64,000 nucleotides of DNA from Microbacterium sp. (GCF_031178445.1 NZ_JAPSIY010000010.1:1-64000), one strand, 5' to 3'; counted from the first letter of the stretch, positions 34,064 through 43,234 are shown. The notes: generated by a model from the letters alone, not told the origin. Translations and numbers: made by a program.

Positions 34064-35579
34064 GCCCGAGCTGATCCCGCTCTTCCACACGCCCCGCAAT
34101 CCGAACCGTGAGACTCGCGCTCGCCGCAAGCTGAACGTTGCCAAGGCGCTCGGCACGCCGTACATTCCGTGGCAGCGTGAGCTCGCCGAGGTATGGGGAG
34201 AGGTCGACCCGAAGACGGGCGGCTACTGGTACCGCACGCTCGTGCTGATCGGTCTGCGGCAGATCGGCAAGACGACCTTCGTGCGAGCCGACCTCACCGA
34301 GACCTGCCTCTTCACCGAGAGCGCACTAGTGCGCTACACGGCGCAGAACCAGAAGATGGGGCTGCAGCGCCTCGAGTTCGACTTCTACCAGCCGATCCGC
34401 GACTCTGCGTTGAATCCGCTGCTCGACCACCGGGTCGGCAGCGCGAAGCGCGGCACCCCCGGATGGTCGGCACGGTCGGGTTCTGAGCACATCCGCTTCG
34501 TCACGAAGTCCCGGTGGGAGACGGATGCCGTCAAGGCCGACTCGGGTCACGGTCCGCCCCTCGACAAGGGTGCAATCGACGAGGCGTTCGCTCACGAGGA
34601 CGCCCGCGTCGAGCAGGCCATGCGCCCGGCGCTGCAGACCAAGAAGGGGCAGCTGCTGGTCGCCTCGGCGGCTGGCGACGAGTCGTCGCTGTACCTCGCC
34701 CAGAAGCGAGAGAGCGAGCACGCCCGGTTCCTGTCGCTCACCGAGCAGCACGGCTACCTCGGCCCGACCCGCTCACGCACCATGTTCGTCGAGTTCGCCG
34801 CCCCTCGGGATGCGGATCGCGCCGACCCGCTCACGTGGTGGACCTACCACCCGGGTCTGAACGGCGGGCTCATCGACGAGGAGGACGTGCAGGCCGCGCT
34901 CGAGGGCTTCGAAGCGGCCCCGGAGGAGTTCGACCGCGCCTACCTCGGCTGGTGGCCGCAAGCCAAGCGCCGCGAATGGATCATCCCGCAGCAGTCCTGG
35001 ATCGACACGCAGGAGCTCGACGCCGACGCGATCGACTGGGACGGCACGCCCGTCTACGGACTTGACGTGTCGCCCGACCGCGCGCTCACATCTATCGCGC
35101 TCGCCGGCCCCACGCCGGGCGCTCGCGCCTGGCTCGAAGTCGCCAAGCAGGACGGCGGCACCGCGTGGTCGGTCGGCGCGATGCAGTCCCTGCGCGAAGC
35201 GTTCGGCGGCAATCTGGTCATCCTCGACGGTTCCGGCCCTGCGGCATCTCTGCAGACCGACCTTGAGCAGGCCGGATTCGAAGTGGTGCTGCTGCCAATG
35301 CGCGAAGTGAACGCCGCGTGCGGTGGTCTGTACGACGACGTCGTGCAGACCAACGTCCGCCACGGCGGCGACCCTGAGCTGCTGGAGGCCGCCAAGGAGG
35401 CCGCCTGGGTCAACTCCGGCGACTCCCGCCGCTTCGGCCGAGGCAAGTCACTCAAGGACATCACGGCGCTGTACGCGGTAGCGCTGGCCCGCCACGGCCT
35501 CGTCACCCGCGCACCCGTCGAGTACGACCCCACCGCATCAGTGCTCGGCGCCCAGATCGAACCAGAGGAGGAACGGTGA
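34050..35579 (+). CDS. terL: Terminase large subunit
   Basis: 509 residues from ATG 34050; the earlier ORF-track start lies inside terS. ATPase domain: a Walker-A-like LIGLRQIGKTTFVRADL (near residue 67), QNQKMGLQRLEFDF, and a Walker-B-like GAIDEAFAHEDARVEQAMRPAL (near 175). RNase-H-like nuclease domain: VYGLDVSPDRALTSIAL, LVILDGSGPAASLQ, and a final acidic site in SLKDITALYAVALARH. It packages DNA into proheads. Confidence 0.93.
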   Translation: MATTKPELIPLFHTPRNPNRETRARRKLNVAKALGTPYIPWQRELAEVWGEVDPKTGGYWYRTLVLIGLRQIGKTTFVRADLTETCLFTESALVRYTAQNQKMGLQRLEFDFYQPIRDSALNPLLDHRVGSAKRGTPGWSARSGSEHIRFVTKSRWETDAVKADSGHGPPLDKGAIDEAFAHEDARVEQAMRPALQTKKGQLLVASAAGDESSLYLAQKRESEHARFLSLTEQHGYLGPTRSRTMFVEFAAPRDADRADPLTWWTYHPGLNGGLIDEEDVQAALEGFEAAPEEFDRAYLGWWPQAKRREWIIPQQSWIDTQELDADAIDWDGTPVYGLDVSPDRALTSIALAGPTPGARAWLEVAKQDGGTAWSVGAMQSLREAFGGNLVILDGSGPAASLQTDLEQAGFEVVLLPMREVNAACGGLYDDVVQTNVRHGGDPELLEAAKEAAWVNSGDSRRFGRGKSLKDITALYAVALARHGLVTRAPVEYDPTASVLGAQIEPEEER

Positions 35580-35752
35580 ATCTCACAACCCTCCTCGACC
35601 TCCTTGGCGCGCTGCTCGTCATCGCCGCGCTCGCCGCGTTCGTGGGCACGTTCACGATCGCTGGAGGGCTCGGCGTGGCTGGTGTCGGCCTGCTCGCACT
35701 GTCATGGCTGATCGATCGGCGTGCGGCCGGCCGAGGGAAGGAGCCGAGGTGA
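35576..35752 (+). CDS. Small membrane protein (58 aa) between TerL and portal
   Basis: GTG 35576 overlaps the TerL stop (GTGA): VNLTTLLDLLGALLVIAALAAFVGTFTIAGGLGVAGVGLLALSWLIDRRAAGRGKE. Two hydrophobic helices and a basic tail. Its end overlaps the portal start. Function unknown; the layout resembles the 51-aa protein at 24793. Confidence 0.65.
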   Translation: MNLTTLLDLLGALLVIAALAAFVGTFTIAGGLGVAGVGLLALSWLIDRRAAGRGKEPR

Positions 35753-37065
35753 GCCTCTTTCGAGCCCGTGCCAGCTCCCAGCAGCTGATCCTTCCCGCCC
35801 GTCGCGCACGAGCCCGCGGCACCGAGGTCACCTCGACCGCAGCACGGCAGCAGTCGGTCGTCTGGGCCGCGCAGCGCCTGCGGGCCGATCTGGTCTCCCT
35901 GATGCCCGTGGACGTGTTCCGCAAGGTCGGACAGCGCAACGTCTCGGTGGAGGCACCTCCTGTGTTGCAGCTGCCCACGGCATGGGCGGACGGCCAGCCG
36001 ATGACTATCGGCGAATGGCTGGGCACGTCGCAGATGGATCTCGACGCCCACGGCAACGCCTTCGGAGTGATCCGTGCGACCGATGGGCTTGGCAAGCCGG
36101 CACAGATTGATCTCGTCAAGATCGAGGACGTCTCGTGCACGATCCGCGATGGCCGGATCGTGCAGTACCGGATCGCCGGGGAGAAGACCGATCCGCGCTT
36201 TGTGTGGCATGAACGGCAGTTCACGATCGCAGGCTTCCCGCTCGGGCTATCGCCGATCGCGCACGCTGCCCTGTCGATCGCTGGTTCCGCTGGCGCTCAA
36301 CGATTCGCGACCGACTGGTTCGCGAACGGCGCGACGCCGTCCGCCCACCTGAAGAACACTGAACAGCTGATTCCTGATCCGGCGGCGGCGCTGCGCATCA
36401 AGCAGCAGTTCCTCGAGTCGACAGCGGCGGGGGAGCCGTTCGTGTCCGGCAAGGACTGGACATACAACCCGCTGGCCGCGAAGGCCGCAGAGTCCGGGTT
36501 CATCGAGCAGATGCAATACACCGACGTCGCGCTGACGCGCTTCTTCGGCGTGCCCGGTGACGTGGTCGATGTGCAGTCGTCGACCGGAAACGTCACCTAC
36601 GCGAACATCACGCAGCGCAACCTGCAGCTGCTCGTGATGAACATGGGCGGATCGGTCAAGCGGCGCGAAGACGTGATCTCCACTCGCATCCTTCCGACTG
36701 GACGGTTCGCCAAGCTGAACCGGTCCGCTGTGCTCGCGATGGATGCGAAGACACGGGCTGATCTGTTCAAGAGCCAGATCGATTCCCGCCAGCTCACACC
36801 GACCGAGGCGCGGGCCCTGGAGGATCGCGAGCCATTCACAGACGAGCAGTACGCCGAGTTCGATCGCTTGTTCGGGACCCGCAACCCGACCAAACAGTCC
36901 GCGACGGCCCCTGCTGCAGGCAGCCCCGAGGAAGCTCGCGCTGTTGCCGAGCTGATCCAGAAGATCTATCTCGGTGTCGGCAAGGTCATCACCGCCGACG
37001 AAGCACGTGCGATCGCCAACCGCGCCGGAGCAGACCTCACCGACGCCTTCCCCTCGATGGAGTGA
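35749..37065 (+). CDS. HK97-family portal protein
   Basis: 438 residues from GTG 35749 (RBS AAGGAG). Signatures: TSTAARQQSVVWAAQRLRADLVSLMPVDVF, WLGTSQMDLDAHGNAFGVIRA, ATDWFANGATPSAHLKN, FFGVPGDVVDVQSSTGNVTYANITQRNLQLLV, and the C-terminal ALEDREPFTDEQYAEFDRLFG. It forms the dodecameric DNA entry ring at one capsid vertex and binds the terminase. Confidence 0.95.
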   Translation: MSLFRARASSQQLILPARRARARGTEVTSTAARQQSVVWAAQRLRADLVSLMPVDVFRKVGQRNVSVEAPPVLQLPTAWADGQPMTIGEWLGTSQMDLDAHGNAFGVIRATDGLGKPAQIDLVKIEDVSCTIRDGRIVQYRIAGEKTDPRFVWHERQFTIAGFPLGLSPIAHAALSIAGSAGAQRFATDWFANGATPSAHLKNTEQLIPDPAAALRIKQQFLESTAAGEPFVSGKDWTYNPLAAKAAESGFIEQMQYTDVALTRFFGVPGDVVDVQSSTGNVTYANITQRNLQLLVMNMGGSVKRREDVISTRILPTGRFAKLNRSAVLAMDAKTRADLFKSQIDSRQLTPTEARALEDREPFTDEQYAEFDRLFGTRNPTKQSATAPAAGSPEEARAVAELIQKIYLGVGKVITADEARAIANRAGADLTDAFPSME

Positions 37066-37067
37066 TC

Positions 37068-37766
37068 ATGAACCCCGAACTGCTGGAACACGCCGCGCAC
37101 GCCCGTGCGCAGGGCGACGCCCGCCGGGCCGATCGCCCCCGTCAGCGCCGCAGCGCCGAGCCGCAGGGCACCCGAGCATCCGTGCTTGTGCCCGGCGTGC
37201 AGATGCAGTTGCGTGCCACCGGCGACGCCGACGACAGCCCGCTGCACTTCACCGGCTACGCCTCGGTGTACGAGCGCGCTTACGAGATGTGGGACTGGGC
37301 CGGCCCGTACATGGAGGTCGTCTCCGCCGGCGCCGGTGAGGTCTCCCTGAACCGGGCCGACCTCGACGTGCCGCTGGTGCTGCAGCACCAGTCGCTGCGG
37401 CGCATGGCACGCACGACGAACGGCTCGCTGACCCTCTCGGAGGACGACACCGGCCTGCACGTCGACGCGCCTCAGCTCGACCCGCGAGACAGCGACGTCG
37501 CCTACATCGCCCCGAAGATCCGTGCAGAGCTGATCGACGAGATGTCGTTCATGTTCCGCATCGAGGTCGGCCGTTGGTCGCCCGATTGGACCGAGTACCG
37601 CATCGAGCGGTACGACATCCACCGCGGCGACGTCGCGATCGTCGGCTACGGCGCGAACCCGCACACCGGCGGCCTCACCGACCTGCGTGAGCAGGCCGGT
37701 CCCCAGACCCCGCGTCTCGATCTCGGCATCCGCGCCGACGACACGCGACTGCTCACCTTCCGGTGA
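37068..37766 (+). CDS. Capsid maturation (prohead) protease
   Basis: 232 residues from ATG 37068 (GGAG six bases upstream; an in-frame GTG at 37062 is also possible). HK97-type S78 serine protease: FTGYASVYERAYEMWD, PLVLQHQSLRRMART with the catalytic His, and ELIDEMSFMFRIE with the catalytic Ser, then YDIHRGDVAIVGYGANP. It cleaves scaffold and capsid N-terminal delta domains during head maturation. The capsid gene next door retains such a helical domain. Confidence 0.92.
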   Translation: MNPELLEHAAHARAQGDARRADRPRQRRSAEPQGTRASVLVPGVQMQLRATGDADDSPLHFTGYASVYERAYEMWDWAGPYMEVVSAGAGEVSLNRADLDVPLVLQHQSLRRMARTTNGSLTLSEDDTGLHVDAPQLDPRDSDVAYIAPKIRAELIDEMSFMFRIEVGRWSPDWTEYRIERYDIHRGDVAIVGYGANPHTGGLTDLREQAGPQTPRLDLGIRADDTRLLTFR

Positions 37767-37902
37767 GCGACTCTGCTGCTCGCACGAGCTGCTCGAGCCC
37801 GCCCGCGCCACGTGCCCGAGGCGGCCGACTGGACTGCGTCGACTGGCACCCCTCACACAACACCGTCGCCCCTGAGGGGCACCATCGAAAGGACCACAGG
37901 TC

Positions 37903-39330
37903 ATGGACTTCGACAAGCTGATCGCGCAGCTGCGCGAGAAGATGAACGCGCGCATCTCGATGCGCAACGAGTACTCGAGCGAGCTCGAGACGCTGCGGGG
38001 CAAGGACAACCCCACTGATGCGGACAAGGCCCGCGTCGAGGAGCTCCGCGCCGGCAAGGCGAAGATCGATGCCGAGCTCGTCTCCTTCGACGAGGAGATG
38101 CGCCAGCTCGAGGACGAGAAGAAGGCCGACGACGCCATCGCCCGTCTCGCGCAGCGCAGCAATCCCACCGGTGCCGCCGCTGGCGCTGGCGAGCCGGAGC
38201 AGCGTAACGCCACGGTGACCGTGAACGAGCCGCGCACCTACTCGCGTGAGAACGACCCGCGCGGTATGCGGTTCCTCGGTGACGTCGTCGCCGACTTCCG
38301 CGGCGACCGCGAGGCCGGCACCCGCCTCTCCTCGCACCTCCGCGAAGAGCGGACCCTTCGCGGCGAGGCCGTCGAGCGTGCGGTGACGACGTCGGGCGCG
38401 CCCGGCACGATCATCCCGCAGTACCTCGTCGACCTCTACGCGCCGAAGGGCAACCCGGGCCGCAAGTTCGCCGACATGTGCCGCCACCACGACCTGCCGG
38501 ACACGGGCATGACCGTGTACATCCCCCGGCAGATCGCATCGACCACCGCCGGTGAGCAGGTGAACGAGCTCGACACGGTGGCCGAGAGCGACTACGACGA
38601 CGAGCTGATCTCGGTGAAGGTGCGCACGGCCGCAGCTTCGCAGACGATCTCGGCGCAGGCGTCGATGCGCGGCAACGGCACTGAGGACATCGTGCTCGAG
38701 GACCTCTTCAAGTCGTACAACACCAAGCTCGACGACATGCTCATCAACAGCGCCGGCTGGGGCCTGCTCGCCGTCGCCAACCCGGTGTCATACACCTCCG
38801 GCACCCCGACCGCGGCAGAGCTGTACCGGAAGATCCTCGGCGCCTCGGCGTCGATCGAGGACACCCTCCTCGACCTCGACGAGGACGACCTGTTCACGCT
38901 GATGCGCGGCCGCCGCTGGGCGTGGTTCAACGGCGAGACGACCGACCAGAAGCCGTTCGTGCAGCAGGTCGGTGTCCCCACGAACACGTTCGCCGTCGAC
39001 GAGCCCGGCGGGTACGCCTCTCCGGTGGCGGGCTTCCTGCCGAACGGTGGCCGTGTCGTGAAGGACAACAACCTCCCCGCCGACGGCGGCACCGGCACGA
39101 ACGAGGACACCCTCGTCGTCGTCGCGCAGCACGAGGCGCACCTGTGGGAGGACCCGTCCGCACCGTACTTCATCCGCGCCGAGCAGACGCAGGCGAAGAA
39201 GCTCGGCATCGACCTGGTCGTGTTCGGGTTCTTCGCCGCGTGCTTCGACCGCGTCGTCGACGCCCAGGGCACGCCGAAGGCCGTCCACCAGAAGATCACC
39301 GGCACCGGTCTGGTCGCCCCGACCTTCTGA
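37903..39330 (+). CDS. HK97-fold major capsid protein
   Basis: 475 residues. An N-terminal coiled-coil scaffolding (delta) domain, residues about 1-95 (LREKMNARISMRNEYSSELETLRGKD...EEMRQLEDEKKADD), is probably removed by the adjacent protease. The mature fold carries AVTTSGAPGTIIPQYLVDLYAPKGNPGRKFADMCR, SMRGNGTEDIVLEDLFKSYNTKLDDMLINSAG, and the P-domain/terminal strand HLWEDPSAPYFIRAEQTQAKKLGIDLVVFGFFAACFDR. The 136-bp gap upstream contains only a small GCCCCTGAGGGGC palindrome. Confidence 0.95.
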   Translation: MDFDKLIAQLREKMNARISMRNEYSSELETLRGKDNPTDADKARVEELRAGKAKIDAELVSFDEEMRQLEDEKKADDAIARLAQRSNPTGAAAGAGEPEQRNATVTVNEPRTYSRENDPRGMRFLGDVVADFRGDREAGTRLSSHLREERTLRGEAVERAVTTSGAPGTIIPQYLVDLYAPKGNPGRKFADMCRHHDLPDTGMTVYIPRQIASTTAGEQVNELDTVAESDYDDELISVKVRTAAASQTISAQASMRGNGTEDIVLEDLFKSYNTKLDDMLINSAGWGLLAVANPVSYTSGTPTAAELYRKILGASASIEDTLLDLDEDDLFTLMRGRRWAWFNGETTDQKPFVQQVGVPTNTFAVDEPGGYASPVAGFLPNGGRVVKDNNLPADGGTGTNEDTLVVVAQHEAHLWEDPSAPYFIRAEQTQAKKLGIDLVVFGFFAACFDRVVDAQGTPKAVHQKITGTGLVAPTF

Positions 39331-39337
39331 CACATCG

Positions 39338-39367
39338 TGCTGGGGCCCGCCACGGTGGGCCCCAGCA
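39338..39367 (+). terminator. Hairpin after the capsid gene
   Basis: TGCTGGGGCCC (39338-39348) pairs with GGGCCCCAGCA (39357-39367), a perfect 11-bp stem. Placed right after the most highly expressed gene, it probably reduces readthrough into the connector genes. Confidence 0.75.
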
Positions 39368-39404
39368 TGCCCAGCAGACACGAGACAGCAGGGAGCTGAT
39401 CATC

Positions 39405-39926
39405 ATGAGCATCACCAAGAAGGATGCCGCAGCCACTCGCGCCGCGGCGGCGAAGCAGGCCGAGGCGGCAGACCGCCTCTCCGCGCTCGAGGTCGAGCGC
39501 CGCGGCTACGTGCAGCGCGGCGACGAGGAAGGCGTCGAGCTCGTCGACGCCGAGATCGCCAGATGGTCCAAGCTCGTCGGCGTCCCCGCCGAGTCGGGTC
39601 GCAGCGGCGATGGCGGACAGGGCACTCACGAGCAGGACCTCGAGCAGGCGAACGCCACCATCGCCCGCAAGGACGATGAGCTCGCCGAGTTCGAACGGCA
39701 CCTCAAGGCCGTGACTGGCGAACTCGACGAAGCACGAGACCGCGCCGGCCGACTCGAGCAGGAGCTCACCGCCCTCCGCGCAGAGCACGGCCAGGCCGCG
39801 GACGCTTCGCAGGGCAACCCGGACGACGGCGAGGGTGCTGCTCAGGGCGACTCGCACGAGGCTGGCGGCAAGCCGGCACCCAAGAACGGCGGCCGCGCGA
39901 AAGCCGCAGCTGCAGCGAAGGGCTGA
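39405..39926 (+). CDS. Coiled-coil protein downstream of capsid
   Basis: 173 residues from ATG 39405 (RBS GGGAG). Alanine-rich helical N-terminus, then a coiled coil (LEQANATIARKDDELAEFERHLKAVTGELDEARDRAGRLEQELTALRAEHG), ending in a Gly/Lys/Ala-rich tail (GGRAKAAAAAKG). The function is not known; position fits a small head-associated protein. Lysine-rich tails of this kind could contact DNA. Confidence 0.72.
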   Translation: MSITKKDAAATRAAAAKQAEAADRLSALEVERRGYVQRGDEEGVELVDAEIARWSKLVGVPAESGRSGDGGQGTHEQDLEQANATIARKDDELAEFERHLKAVTGELDEARDRAGRLEQELTALRAEHGQAADASQGNPDDGEGAAQGDSHEAGGKPAPKNGGRAKAAAAAKG

Positions 39927-39929
39927 GCG

Positions 39930-40460
39930 ATGGCGATCCCGTGGCCCACGACCGGCGCGGCGATCGCCAAGTCGCTGAAGTGGGGCGAGGACCGGTACGA
40001 GGAACTCGAGGACTACGCCCTCGTGGCGGTGTCCAAGATCGAAGAGAAGGTCGGGCCGTGGCACGGGCAGGCGCTCACCCACACCGTCGCGATGCGACGC
40101 GAGGTGACCCGGCTCGTCCTGCCGTGGCCGGTGGATCTCGTCACCGGTGTCGTGCTCGACGGTAACGCCGTCGAGTACGACGCCGTCGACCTCGGAGCAG
40201 GTGTCGTCTACGGCACCTTCCCCGCCGGCGTCTACACGATCACAGCCACCGCCCGAGCCGCCGCGTCCTGCCCGCCCGACGTCGCGCTCGCCGCACGCAA
40301 GCTCGGCGCCCACCTCGCGAAGCAGGACCTCGTCGGACCCCGCCAGTCGGGCTACACCGGCGGACCGGACAAGGACCTCGACGTGCAGCAAGGCTTCGCC
40401 CTGCCCCGTGCCGTATCCGAGCTGATCGCCGACTACGTCCGCCCGGGAGGCTTCGCGTGA
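39930..40460 (+). CDS. Head-tail connector (adaptor) protein
   Basis: 176 residues, MAIPWPTTGAAIAKSLKWGEDRYEELEDYALVAVSKIEEKVGPW, then beta-rich LVLPWPVDLVTGVVLDGNAVEYDAVDLGAGVVYG and a C-terminal helix. The pattern and position (first after the capsid region) fit a gp6/gp15-like adaptor below the portal. Overlaps the next gene by four bases. Confidence 0.75.
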   Translation: MAIPWPTTGAAIAKSLKWGEDRYEELEDYALVAVSKIEEKVGPWHGQALTHTVAMRREVTRLVLPWPVDLVTGVVLDGNAVEYDAVDLGAGVVYGTFPAGVYTITATARAAASCPPDVALAARKLGAHLAKQDLVGPRQSGYTGGPDKDLDVQQGFALPRAVSELIADYVRPGGFA

Positions 40461-40933
40461 GCAGCACCGTCTACCCCTCGATGGGCGCAGCCGCCGCAAC
40501 CGTGAAGAGGAAGATCCTCGACACCGCGAAGGCTGCGCTCGCCGAGGAGACCGAAGTCGACGTCGGAATGGGCTTCATGTGGCCGCCGCAGTGGCAGGAC
40601 TCCGTCTCGGTGATGGGCGTGCGTGTGTCGCCCTCCGACGGCACGATCGGCATGCAACGACGCCAGCACGTCGATATCCGCCAGGACGTCGCAATCACCG
40701 TGCAGCGCGTCACCGACGACGAGGGCGAAGTGCACGACCGGGCATACGAGCTGCTCGACAAGATCGACTCCGCCATCCGCACCGACGCGACCCTCGGCGG
40801 CACCGTCCTCTGGTGCTACGCCGACGAGGTCGCATCCGACGGCATCACCGACGAATCGAACGCCGGATGGGGTCGCATCTGCGCCCTGTCCGTCACGTTC
40901 GTCTCCCGCGTCATGATCACCCGCCCGGCCTGA
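40457..40933 (+). CDS. Tail-completion/terminator-like protein
   Basis: 158 residues from GTG 40457. Contains an N-terminal helix (AAATVKRKILDTAKAALAEE), then alternating strands (VDIRQDVAITVQRVTDDEGEVHDRAYELLDKIDSAIRTDATLGGTVLWCYADEVAS). The position between adaptor and tail tube fits a tail terminator (gpU-like), inferred from order. Confidence 0.65.
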   Translation: MSSTVYPSMGAAAATVKRKILDTAKAALAEETEVDVGMGFMWPPQWQDSVSVMGVRVSPSDGTIGMQRRQHVDIRQDVAITVQRVTDDEGEVHDRAYELLDKIDSAIRTDATLGGTVLWCYADEVASDGITDESNAGWGRICALSVTFVSRVMITRPA

Positions 40934-40968
40934 CCGGGCCCACACACATCACCCCAGGAGGGCACACC

Positions 40969-42027
40969 ATGGTCACTCAGGCTGACTGCTCGATCGCGTT
41001 CAAGAAGGAGACCACCTACGGCACGGCCGTCACGGTGGAAAGGTTCCTCGAGTTCACCTCGGAGACCCTCGACCTCGACCGCGCCTACCACCAGGGCGAG
41101 AACATGCGCCCCGGCACCCGGGTCGCACGCTCGCAGAAGCGCATCCTCACGCGTGAAGGGGCCGCCGGCGACATCACCCAGGAAGTGCAGACAAAGGGCT
41201 TCGGTGCCCTGTTCGAGCTCGCTCTCGGCGTCGCTTCCGCGTGGACCGAGGTCGAGGCCGACTCCGGCGTCTACCAGGGTGTGTTCACACTCGTGAAGGA
41301 CGACTTCCTGCCCTCGGCGACGATCCAGAAGGGCGTGCCGCGGCTTCCCACGGCGACCACTCCGGGCGGTGTGGATGCGTTCACGTTCGCCGGCTGCCAG
41401 GTCTCGTCGATCGAGTTCGAGATGTCATCCGAGGGCGTGCTCACGATGACGACGTCGTGGATCGGCGGCCGTGCTGTGGACACCAGCACACCGTACGTGC
41501 CGTCCGCGGGCAAGTACCCGCAGGGGTGCGAACTGTTCAGCTTCGTCGACGCGAGCCTGGTACTCGGCGGCACGATCACGATGCCCACCGCGACCGCCCT
41601 CGCCACGGGTGGCACCGTCGCCGGCAACGTGCGCGAGGCCTCGATCTCGATCGACCAGGCCCTCGACGACAACGGCCGCAACCTCGGCGGCCGCGGTGAG
41701 CGGTCGCGTCCCGGGGCAGTCGGCCTGGCGGAGATCACCGGCAGCCTCACGGTCGAGTACGACACGACGCTGATCACCGAGGCGGTGCTCGAGCAAAAGG
41801 GCCTGGCCCTCGTGCTCACCTTCCAGGGCCCCAGCGACATCGGCGACTCCGGACTGCGCCCTGTCGTGCAGATCGTCGTGCCCGAGATCAAGCTCGAGGG
41901 CGACCTGCCCAAGTCCAACGGAGGCGACGTGATCACCCACTCGTCCGACTTCGTCGGCCTTGACCCGCTCGTTCCGGGACAGGAGCCGATCTACCTCGTG
42001 TACAGGTCGGCTGACCTGGTGCTCTGA
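40969..42027 (+). CDS. Major tail (tube) protein
   Basis: 352 residues from ATG 40969 with a strong RBS CCAGGAGGG. Begins TQADCSIAFKKETTYGTAVTVERFLEFTSETLDLDR, the usual start of actinophage tail-tube proteins, followed by a beta-rich body (SSIEFEMSSEGVLTMTTSWIG, ASISIDQALDDNGRNLGGRGERSRPGAVGLAEITGSLTVEYD). It polymerises around the tape measure to form the tail tube. Confidence 0.85.
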   Translation: MVTQADCSIAFKKETTYGTAVTVERFLEFTSETLDLDRAYHQGENMRPGTRVARSQKRILTREGAAGDITQEVQTKGFGALFELALGVASAWTEVEADSGVYQGVFTLVKDDFLPSATIQKGVPRLPTATTPGGVDAFTFAGCQVSSIEFEMSSEGVLTMTTSWIGGRAVDTSTPYVPSAGKYPQGCELFSFVDASLVLGGTITMPTATALATGGTVAGNVREASISIDQALDDNGRNLGGRGERSRPGAVGLAEITGSLTVEYDTTLITEAVLEQKGLALVLTFQGPSDIGDSGLRPVVQIVVPEIKLEGDLPKSNGGDVITHSSDFVGLDPLVPGQEPIYLVYRSADLVL

Positions 42028-42605
42028 TGGCAGGCAAAACGGATCCGGAGTTCGAGTTCGAGCTGCCGGATCTGCGGGCCCTGTTCGCCGATCTCAAGGC
42101 AGTCGCGCCCAAGCTCGCCACCGACGTACGGAGGGACCTGCGCGGCACCGGCTCTGACATCATCGCCCAGCAGCGCCGCATCCTCTCCGGGCCCCGGCCC
42201 GGGTCGATCCACAAGACCGGGTCGACGCTGCGACTCGTCGTGCCCCGCAACGGCCGCAAACCGTACCTCGCGATCCGTAACACCTACGAGACCGGCGACC
42301 CCCGCGAGGGTGGTGTCGACGACCTGCGCTCGAAGATCCGCGCCGGCCTCAAGACCTCCGTCACCTCCGGGAAGACCCGCTCGTCGATCCAGATCAAGAC
42401 GACCGGTCCCCGCAACGACGGCTACAACATGGCAAAGGTCTGGCAGGCCCGCCGCTTCCGCCACCCCATCTTCGGCGCCCTCGGCTGGATGGACCAGCAG
42501 GGGCAGCCGTACTTCTGGGAACCCGCATACGACGGCGTCGAGGACATGCAGCGCAAGGTGCAGACCATCCTCGACAACGCCGTGACCACCCTCTCGAAAG
42601 GCTGA
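42027..42605 (+). CDS. Neck/tail-component protein (HK97 gp10-like)
   Basis: 192 residues. LFADLKAVAPKLATDVRRDLRGTGSDIIAQQRRIL at the N-terminus, then TTGPRNDGYNMAKVWQARRFRHPIFGALGWMDQQGQPYFWEPAYDGVEDMQRKVQTILDNA, resembling HK97 gp10-family proteins. In canonical order these lie before the tube gene; here it follows it. Function is inferred. Confidence 0.65.
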   Translation: MAGKTDPEFEFELPDLRALFADLKAVAPKLATDVRRDLRGTGSDIIAQQRRILSGPRPGSIHKTGSTLRLVVPRNGRKPYLAIRNTYETGDPREGGVDDLRSKIRAGLKTSVTSGKTRSSIQIKTTGPRNDGYNMAKVWQARRFRHPIFGALGWMDQQGQPYFWEPAYDGVEDMQRKVQTILDNAVTTLSKG

Positions 42606-42608
42606 TCC

Positions 42609-43061
42609 GTGAAGATCCGATTCCCCGACCACCTCACAGGCGGCGTCACCCGCGAACCGCTCCGCGCGATGAACCAGAAGAACGCCCCCATCCGCCTCGT
42701 CGCCGAGCTGCAGATGGAAACCGGCTGGGACCTGAAGACGTTCCGCGAGGCGCAGGCCACGATGTACAGCATCGCCATGGCCGCCTGGCTCACCCTCCAC
42801 AACGCCGGCTTCACGACCGTCACCTGGGACCAGACCGCCGAGCTCTCCACCGAGGACCTCGAGTTCATCGAGGAACCAGGCGACCGCGCCGCCGCCGAAC
42901 AGGCGCTCGCCGAGTCGGGGGAGGGGGATGCCTCGGACCCAGCATCCCCGGCTTCGAGTCGGGACGCCGAGCCCGCCGAGCCCCGCAAGGCGGCCACCCG
43001 ATCGAAGAATCCGAGCCGTGGATCGCAGGCCAAGTCCGCAAGAGGCTCGCGAACTTCCTGA
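42609..43061 (+). CDS. Tail assembly chaperone G (short product)
   Basis: 150 residues. The N-terminal domain (LTGGVTREPLRAMNQKNAPIRLVAELQMETGWDLKTFREAQATMYSIAMAAWLTLHNAGF) and acidic middle (STEDLEFIEEPGDRAAAEQALAES) match actinophage tail assembly chaperones located just before the tape measure. The last ~45 residues after the slippery region are in the zero frame and low-complexity. Confidence 0.82.
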   Translation: MKIRFPDHLTGGVTREPLRAMNQKNAPIRLVAELQMETGWDLKTFREAQATMYSIAMAAWLTLHNAGFTTVTWDQTAELSTEDLEFIEEPGDRAAAEQALAESGEGDASDPASPASSRDAEPAEPRKAATRSKNPSRGSQAKSARGSRTS

Positions 43062-43213
43062 CGCTGTTCCCCGGGCACACAGCGCCCGGGATCTGGGACA
43101 TCACGTACGGCGATTGGCTCGAGCTCGCGAAGGCCGTCGACGACCACGTCGCGGACCAGAAGAAGCAGCAGGCCAAACGCAAGGCTCAGCGGCGCCACTC
43201 ACGGCGCCGCTGA
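42609..43213 (+). CDS. Tail assembly chaperone GT (-1 frameshift product)
   Basis: A -1 slip in GGGGGAGGGGGA (42917-42928; codons GGG GAG GGG GAT) shifts reading into a frame open to TGA 43211-43213. The shifted frame encodes PIEESEPWIAGQVRKRLANFLTLFPGHTAPGIWDITYGDWLELAKAVDDHVADQKKQQAKR, a typical T domain. The fusion would be about 201 residues. This fits the conserved G/GT arrangement of long-tailed phages; the ORF track misses it because the T frame has no suitable start. Confidence 0.75.
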
Positions 43214-43234
43214 GCGGCAGAGAGGGGATCGGGC

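Noticed and set aside
38592-40499. 635-codon minus-strand ORF across capsid and connector genes
   Set aside because: Antisense to the HK97 capsid and its neighbours, which have clear structural signatures.
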